A stretch of 64,000 nucleotides of DNA from contig NC_134974.1 in NCBI RefSeq assembly GCF_965638725.1, positions 1,386,143 through 1,450,142 of the forward strand, given 5' to 3'. The notes under the pieces are model-generated. The model had not been told where the DNA came from. It did no database searches and worked only from the letters and a program-made list of their open reading frames with translations. This document shows, in pieces, positions 59,360-64,000 of this stretch. The stretch comes from Aptenodytes patagonicus (taxonomy: Eukaryota > Chordata > Aves > Sphenisciformes > Spheniscidae). Numbering within the stretch: position 1 is the first letter of the stretch; each line of letters opens with the position of its first letter. The translations under genes were made by a program, and so were the position numbers.

Positions 59360-60816
59360 AGCAGTCCTGGTTAACGGGAGAGGTCCCGGATGACTGGAGG
59401 CTTGCCAATGTGACGCCCATCTACAAGAAGGGACGGAAGGAGGATCCGGGGAACTACAGGCCTGTCAGCCTGACCTCGGTGCCGGGGAAGATGATGGAGC
59501 GGTTCATCTTGAGGGCGCTCACAAGGCATGAGCGGGACAACCAGGGGATCAGGCCCAGCCCGCACGGGTTCATGAGAGGCAGGTCCTGCTTGACCAACCT
59601 GATCTCCTTCTATGACCAGGTGACCCGCCTAGTGGATGAGGGAAAGGCTGTGGATGTGGTCTACCTGGACTTCAGTAAGGCCTTTGACACCGTCTCCCAC
59701 AGCATTCTCCTCGAGAAGCTGGCGGCTCACGGCTTAGACAGGTGGACTCTGCGCTGGGTCAAAAACTGGCTGGACGGCCGGGCCCAGAGAGTTGTGGTGA
59801 ATGGAGTTCAATCCAGTTGGCGGCCGGTCACGAGCGGTGTTCCCCAGGGCTCAGTTTTGGGGCCGGTCTTGTTCAATATCTTTATCAATGATCTGGATGA
59901 GGGGATTGAGTGCATCCTCAGTAAGTTTGCAGACGACACCAAGTTGGGCGGGAGTGTTGATCTGCTCGAGGATAGGAAGGCTCTGCAGAGGGACCTGGAC
60001 AGGCTGGATCGATGGGCCGAGGCCAACTGTATGAGGTTCAACAAGGCCAAGTGCCGGGTCCTGCACTTCAGCCACAACAACCCCATGCAGCGCTACAGGC
60101 TTGGGGAAGAGTGGCTGGAAAGCTGCCTGTCGGAAAAGGACCTGGGGGTGCTGGTCGACAGCCGGCTGAACATGAGCCGGCAGTGTGCCCAGGCAGCCAA
60201 GAAGGCCAATGGCATCCTGGCCTGTATCAGAAATAGTGTGGCCAGCAGGAGTAGGGAAGTGATCGTGCCCCTGTACTCGGCCCTGGTGAGGCCGCACCTC
60301 GAATACTGTGTTCAGTTTTGGGCCCCTCACTACAAGAAAGACGTGCTGGAGCGTGTCCAGAGAAGGGCAACGAGGCTGGTTGAGGGGTCTGGAGAACAAG
60401 TCTTATGAGGAGCAGCTGAGGGAATTGGGGTTGTTTAGCCTGGAGAAAAGGAGGCTCAGGGGAGACCTCATCGCTCTCTACAACTCCCTGAAAGGAGGTT
60501 GTAGCGAGGTGGGGGTCGGTCTCTTCTCCCAAGTAACAAGCGATAGGACGAGAGGAAATGGCCTCAAGTTGCGCCAGGGGAGGTTTAGATTGGACGTGAG
60601 GAAAAATGTCTTTACTGAAAGAGTGATTAAACCTTGGAACAGGCTGCCCAGGGAAGTGGTGGAGTCCCCATCCCTGGAGGTATTTAAAAGACGTGTAGAT
60701 GAGGCGCTTAGGGACATGGTTTAGTGGGCATGGTGGTGTTGGGTTGATGGTTGGACTCGATGGTCTTAGAGGTCTTTTCCAACCTCAATGATTCTATGAT
60801 TCTATGATTCTGTGAT
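59360..60816 (+). mobile_element. CR1 non-LTR retrotransposon, 5'-truncated, reverse-transcriptase part
   Basis: Starts inside ORF2 at [20 protein letters not shown]; the endonuclease part is missing. RT landmarks in order: [59 protein letters not shown], and the catalytic [12 protein letters not shown]2 is broken by one apparent single-base frameshift near 60385, within what should read [12 protein letters not shown]. The last part runs on in another frame to LRDMV and a TAG stop at about 60722. The 3' UTR ends GGTCTTTTCCAACCTCAATG and ATTCTATGATTCTATGATT. The good state of the frame suggests a fairly recent insertion. Confidence 0.95.
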
Positions 60817-61676
60817 ATTCTGCCTTCAGTTTCTGGTCGGATGTTCTCTGAACAGTGTTACATTATGCTTAGCCATACTTCTTACTGTAGTAAAATACAT
60901 AGCCTAAGATCTCTTGGCAGCTGAACCACATAAAGAAAACTATCTTGCAAGATAAGCATCTGCTTGAATCAGGAGATGGTTACATACTTTACTGATAACC
61001 TAAAAAGATATGCCATGTATGGTGCAGTATTTTTGTTCAGGTTTAGGCTACCTATACAATATTTACACACATTCTGTTTCTATTTAATATATACATAACT
61101 TAAACAGAACCAAAGAAGTCCCAAACCCAGGAACTCAATCAGATATACTGTGAAATTATGCATATGGTCCTTATTGTGGTTTTGAAGAAGTGTCATCTGC
61201 ACACAGCCAGAATTTTGGAGAGTGAGACAATTTAATAAGCATGGATCTGGGCTGGTCTGTGCTAGAGAAACACAGAATCTGGAATTCATTTAGTCACCAA
61301 TCTTCCATTAAGGGCTGTGGTGGTGAAATTATTTGTATGACATTGGATTAGAAGTCTGTAGTGGAATAAGCAAGATCTTAACTTTCAGAGTGTGAACAGT
61401 CACTTGTAGTTCAGGGAATTATCTCACAAACTCATGAGTGGGAAGTCTAATAAAGTAGAAGGCTGCTGTTCATCTATGGCCAGCAAGTTGTGACCATGTT
61501 GTTGTAATTCAGTGGTGAAACAGGCCTAGCAAGGGCTCCTCATGGAAACTTTCGCTATGTGGGCAGGGTTTGCACAATACTATTGCAGCCATATGTACAA
61601 CAGGCAGCTTTATCCAGAAAAGTTGGCAAATTCAGAATGGATGAGAACACAAAACCACAACACACTTATTTTAAAT
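60817..61676. other. Spacer between the CR1 and the gene 12 end
   Basis: About 0.85 kb, no gene or repeat recognised. Confidence 0.55.
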
Positions 61677-61695
61677 GATGCAACAGATTTTTAAT
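61677..61695 (-). terminator. Gene 12 poly(A) signal and TGCATC element
   Basis: On the minus strand ATTAAA (61690-61695) is followed 7 nt later by TGCATC (61677-61682), about 320 nt after the stop. It closely resembles the gene 11 end. Confidence 0.8.
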
Positions 61696-62017
61696 GAGAC
61701 TGAAAGGAACAAAAATATATTGCAATATCAAGAATGTATATGCAAGATGTCAGAGTCAAATGCATTTTGAAAGACACTGTTAAATGTCTCACTGCATTGT
61801 CACAAGTACGATAAAGTAGAAGATAACAAGGTATTGAACCCATGAAGATATCAGGAAAGAATTGAAGGGAAAAAAAGGAGAGGTGCGGAGCATGCAGAAG
61901 GCACTGCTCTGAAGAGGACTTGTGAGTGCTTTCACAAAGCTGTCACTCATCTGCTCATCGGTGGATCTGCATTTTGTTTTTCACTTGTACATTATTCAGT
62001 GGATTTTCCTGTTGTGT

Positions 62018-62485
62018 TTAGCAGGGCCCGCAGCTGCCGCGGCTGTACCTGTTGTACCGGTAGGAGTAAGGGCTGCAATAGCCATAACCGTAGGGCCTAC
62101 CATAACCATACAGACCCCTGTAACCCAGGAAGCCCCCATAGCCGTACAGACCCCCATAGCCCAGGGAGGAGCCATAGCCCCCATAGCCGTACAGACCCCC
62201 ATAGCCCAGGGAGCCATAACCCCCATAGCCGTACAGACCCCCGTAGCCCAGGGAGCCATAACCCCCATAGCCCCCAAGGACGGGTGCTCCAGAGGATCCC
62301 ACAACCGAATCCTGGGGGAAAGAGCTGAGGATGGGGCCGGGGAAGGTGACGACGACTGGGGGTGGCTGGATCACAGTCGTGGTGTCAGGGCACTGACGGA
62401 CACATGGCTCATTCCCACTGTCAGCGATGGGCTGGGGGCGGTAGATGCCATAGGCAGAGGTGGAGCACAGGTCGTAGCAAGACAT
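62018..62485 (-). CDS. Gene 12: scale keratin, 155 aa
   Basis: Clear avian scale keratin. Head [20 protein letters not shown], then [20 protein letters not shown]; core at about 38-65, [25 protein letters not shown]. The tail at about 72-127 has four blocks of the [13 protein letters not shown] type, then [20 protein letters not shown]. The scale keratins I recall from chicken have the same head, core and ending with a related 13-residue repeat, and are slightly shorter. The ATG at 62485 is 20 nt after the TTGCAG acceptor (exon 2 from 62505); two in-frame ATGs further upstream are intronic. Structural protein of scutate scale and claw-type epidermis, by subfamily. Confidence 0.95.
   Translation of the reverse strand: MSCYDLCSTSAYGIYRPQPIADSGNEPCVRQCPDTTTVIQPPPVVVTFPGPILSSFPQDSVVGSSGAPVLGGYGGYGSLGYGGLYGYGGYGSLGYGGLYGYGGYGSSLGYGGLYGYGGFLGYRGLYGYGRPYGYGYCSPYSYRYNRYSRGSCGPC
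62105..62270 (-). repeat. About 42-bp Gly/Tyr tandem repeat in gene 12
   Basis: About four units encode [14 protein letters not shown]-type blocks. The first two are almost identical in DNA, the third has an extra Ser, and the fourth is diverged ([12 protein letters not shown]). Copy number is likely to vary. Confidence 0.85.
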
Positions 62486-63309
62486 CTCGCAGGGATGGAG
62501 GTAAGCTGCAACGCACTGATGAGTAAACAAAAGACACAAATTCATTGGGAAAAAGAGTTTGAGAGTTGGACTCATGGACTAGAATAATGGCTTTATCTTT
62601 CAGGTCTTGATTGTCCTTCCTTCTCTTCAGTATTTTTCATGAGACATCTCTCCCTCTTGTAAATCAGCATTGCCCAGATTGCACACTGAGCAGTCATCTC
62701 TTCTGTGGTCTCGTTCCTAATTTCTCATACTTGGTTCCCTTTAAGAAGTAGTTCTTTGTTCTACCCCACTGGCAAACACTGCAAAAATACTATCCAGCAC
62801 TTCTCTTTGCAAATTACTTCCACTATACTTTGCAGCCACTCTTACAATATCTGTGTCTAAAAGGTCATTTTATGTTTGTTTTATACTAGCAAAACCAGAG
62901 CATTATAACCTGACAACCAGGAAAGCTCATGTGGTAAATTAATGGGTAGCTGGAAGAACAACTCTGGCATATTGACTTGTAACGTGCTTCCAGAAGCAAT
63001 AGCTAAAACCATGCTGCCAGTATGCTGAACCTGCTATAAACATGGATTAAATAAGGCATTCCCTGCCCTGAAGTGCTTGCAAAGTAGCTTGAGAGTCACA
63101 GCGTGGGTGAAAAGATTACTTGTCTGATTTCCCAGATGGGAAACCGGTACACTCAGATAACTAGGGCTAGGTTTCTACTGCAGATAGGTATGCTGAGATC
63201 TGAGCTCTTCAGAAAGATTGTCACCATAGGATATGATCCAATCTAAAAGAAAATCTGTGGAAGGACTAGGAATCAATACCGCCTGTGAACAATTTTTTTC
63301 CCCACTAGA

Positions 63310-63400
63310 ACCAGTAAAATATTAGATTAGGAGAGACTTCTGGAGGTCATCTAGTCCAACTCCCTGCTCAAAGCAAGGACAATGTAAAGGGTAGGTTACT
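63310..63400 (-). mobile_element. CR1-like LINE 3' remnant
   Basis: Plus-strand text GGAGGTCATCTAGTCCAACT followed by CCCTGCTCAAAGCAAGG is the reverse complement of a CR1 3' region (GTTGGACTAGATGACCTCC). It lies in intron 1 of gene 12. The tail is missing or decayed. Confidence 0.72.
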
Positions 63401-63825
63401 AGGATTTCCTAGTTTCATCTCTGTTTTCCAATACTTCTTTAGACAATACTTCCATATTCTTTCTGGTTAAGCTTGTCCCCTCAACAAATACATACATATA
63501 CATAGACACATATCAAAAACTTTCATGCAAAATCCTTAAAAAATTCCTAGTGATTGAAGAAATCTTCTGCTGATGTTTTGGAAGCTGCTTTGATAGCTCA
63601 AATTTGCATTAATTGGAAACAATAATTTTTGAAAAAACTAAGTTTACAATTTTAAACCCAAATACATGGATATCCAACACCAAATAAGAAAAATAAATTC
63701 ATGGTGAAATAATCCAATGTTATTAAGAATCTTAGAATACTTATGGATGATTCCGACCTTAATTAAAACCGGCAGAAAAGAGATACTCAAATTTTAGGAA
63801 AGAGATCAAATAGAATGATACTTAC

Positions 63826-63893
63826 CCTTTTCACAGAGGTGAATAAAGCAAGCAAGGTGGAATGAAGAGCCCTGAGTTGGGAGAGCTTTTATA
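63826..63893 (-). promoter_or_regulatory. Gene 12 TATA box and non-coding exon 1
   Basis: On the minus strand TATAAAAG lies at 63886-63893, exon 1 is inferred at about 63862-63826, and the donor is AAAAGG|GTAAGT. The intron is about 1.3 kb and carries a CR1 remnant near its 5' end. Confidence 0.8.
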
Positions 63894-64000
63894 CAGTTCC
63901 CTAGATCATGGGGATCACTTAAGGTGCAATTTGTGCATGTGCGTAATTGGGGCAAACCCAAAACTAATATGACACGTAGGTCCTCAAAGTTTTGCTGACT

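Noticed and set aside
1-64000. CRISPR arrays, rRNA, tRNA or bacterial-type operons
   Set aside because: Nothing of this kind is visible; the window is vertebrate genomic DNA with spliced genes and LINE/LTR remnants.

Overview
The window looks like a piece of the avian epidermal differentiation complex: a cluster of single-coding-exon corneous beta-protein (beta-keratin) genes. I support twelve intact-looking genes and one pseudogene. Every intact protein carries the beta-keratin core, with a [16 protein letters not shown]-type segment at about residues 36-69. Every gene has the family layout: a TATA box, a ~35-45 nt non-coding exon 1, an intron of about 0.5-1.9 kb, and an exon 2 holding the whole reading frame. 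A bird is indicated by two scale-keratin-type genes, CR1 LINE copies with the ATTCTATG-type 3' tail, and three solo LTRs of an ERVL-like family of the kind common in birds. No S100, loricrin or peptidoglycan-recognition genes and no RNA genes were recognised. Layout, left to right: gene 1 (434-1024, -) and gene 2 (4227-4817, +) are near-identical 196-residue proteins in a divergent inverted pair. Gene 3 (11066-11599, +) has an unusual Cys-x-Pro-Gln repeat tail. Gene 4 (19946-20389, +) is a Gly/Ser/Tyr type. Gene 5 (22730-23092, -) and gene 6 (28774-29169, +) form a second divergent inverted pair; gene 6 has diverged, with a changed TATA box, a core Pro to Leu change, a rewritten tail and a solo LTR beside its splice donor. 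Gene 7 (35713-36144, +) has a charged C-terminal extension and lies between two solo LTRs. Gene 8 (39188-39511, -) and gene 9 (42057-42380, +) form a third divergent inverted pair with identical proteins. Gene 10 (47908-48264, +) follows. Gene 11 (53356-53751, -) and gene 12 (62018-62485, -) are scale-keratin types, separated by a decayed beta-keratin (58867-59111, +) and a 5'-truncated CR1. Shared regulation is visible. Each promoter has a related element just upstream of its TATA box, and all twelve genes end in an AATAAA/ATTAAA signal followed 6-10 nt later by TGCATC or a one-base variant. Three inverted pairs with sharply bounded near-identity point to ongoing gene conversion between facing copies. 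Together the genes would make small structural proteins that polymerise through the beta core and crosslink through Cys-rich ends in the cornified layer of scales, claws, beak and epidermis. Transcription starts, exon 1 ends and arm boundaries were read by eye and are approximate.
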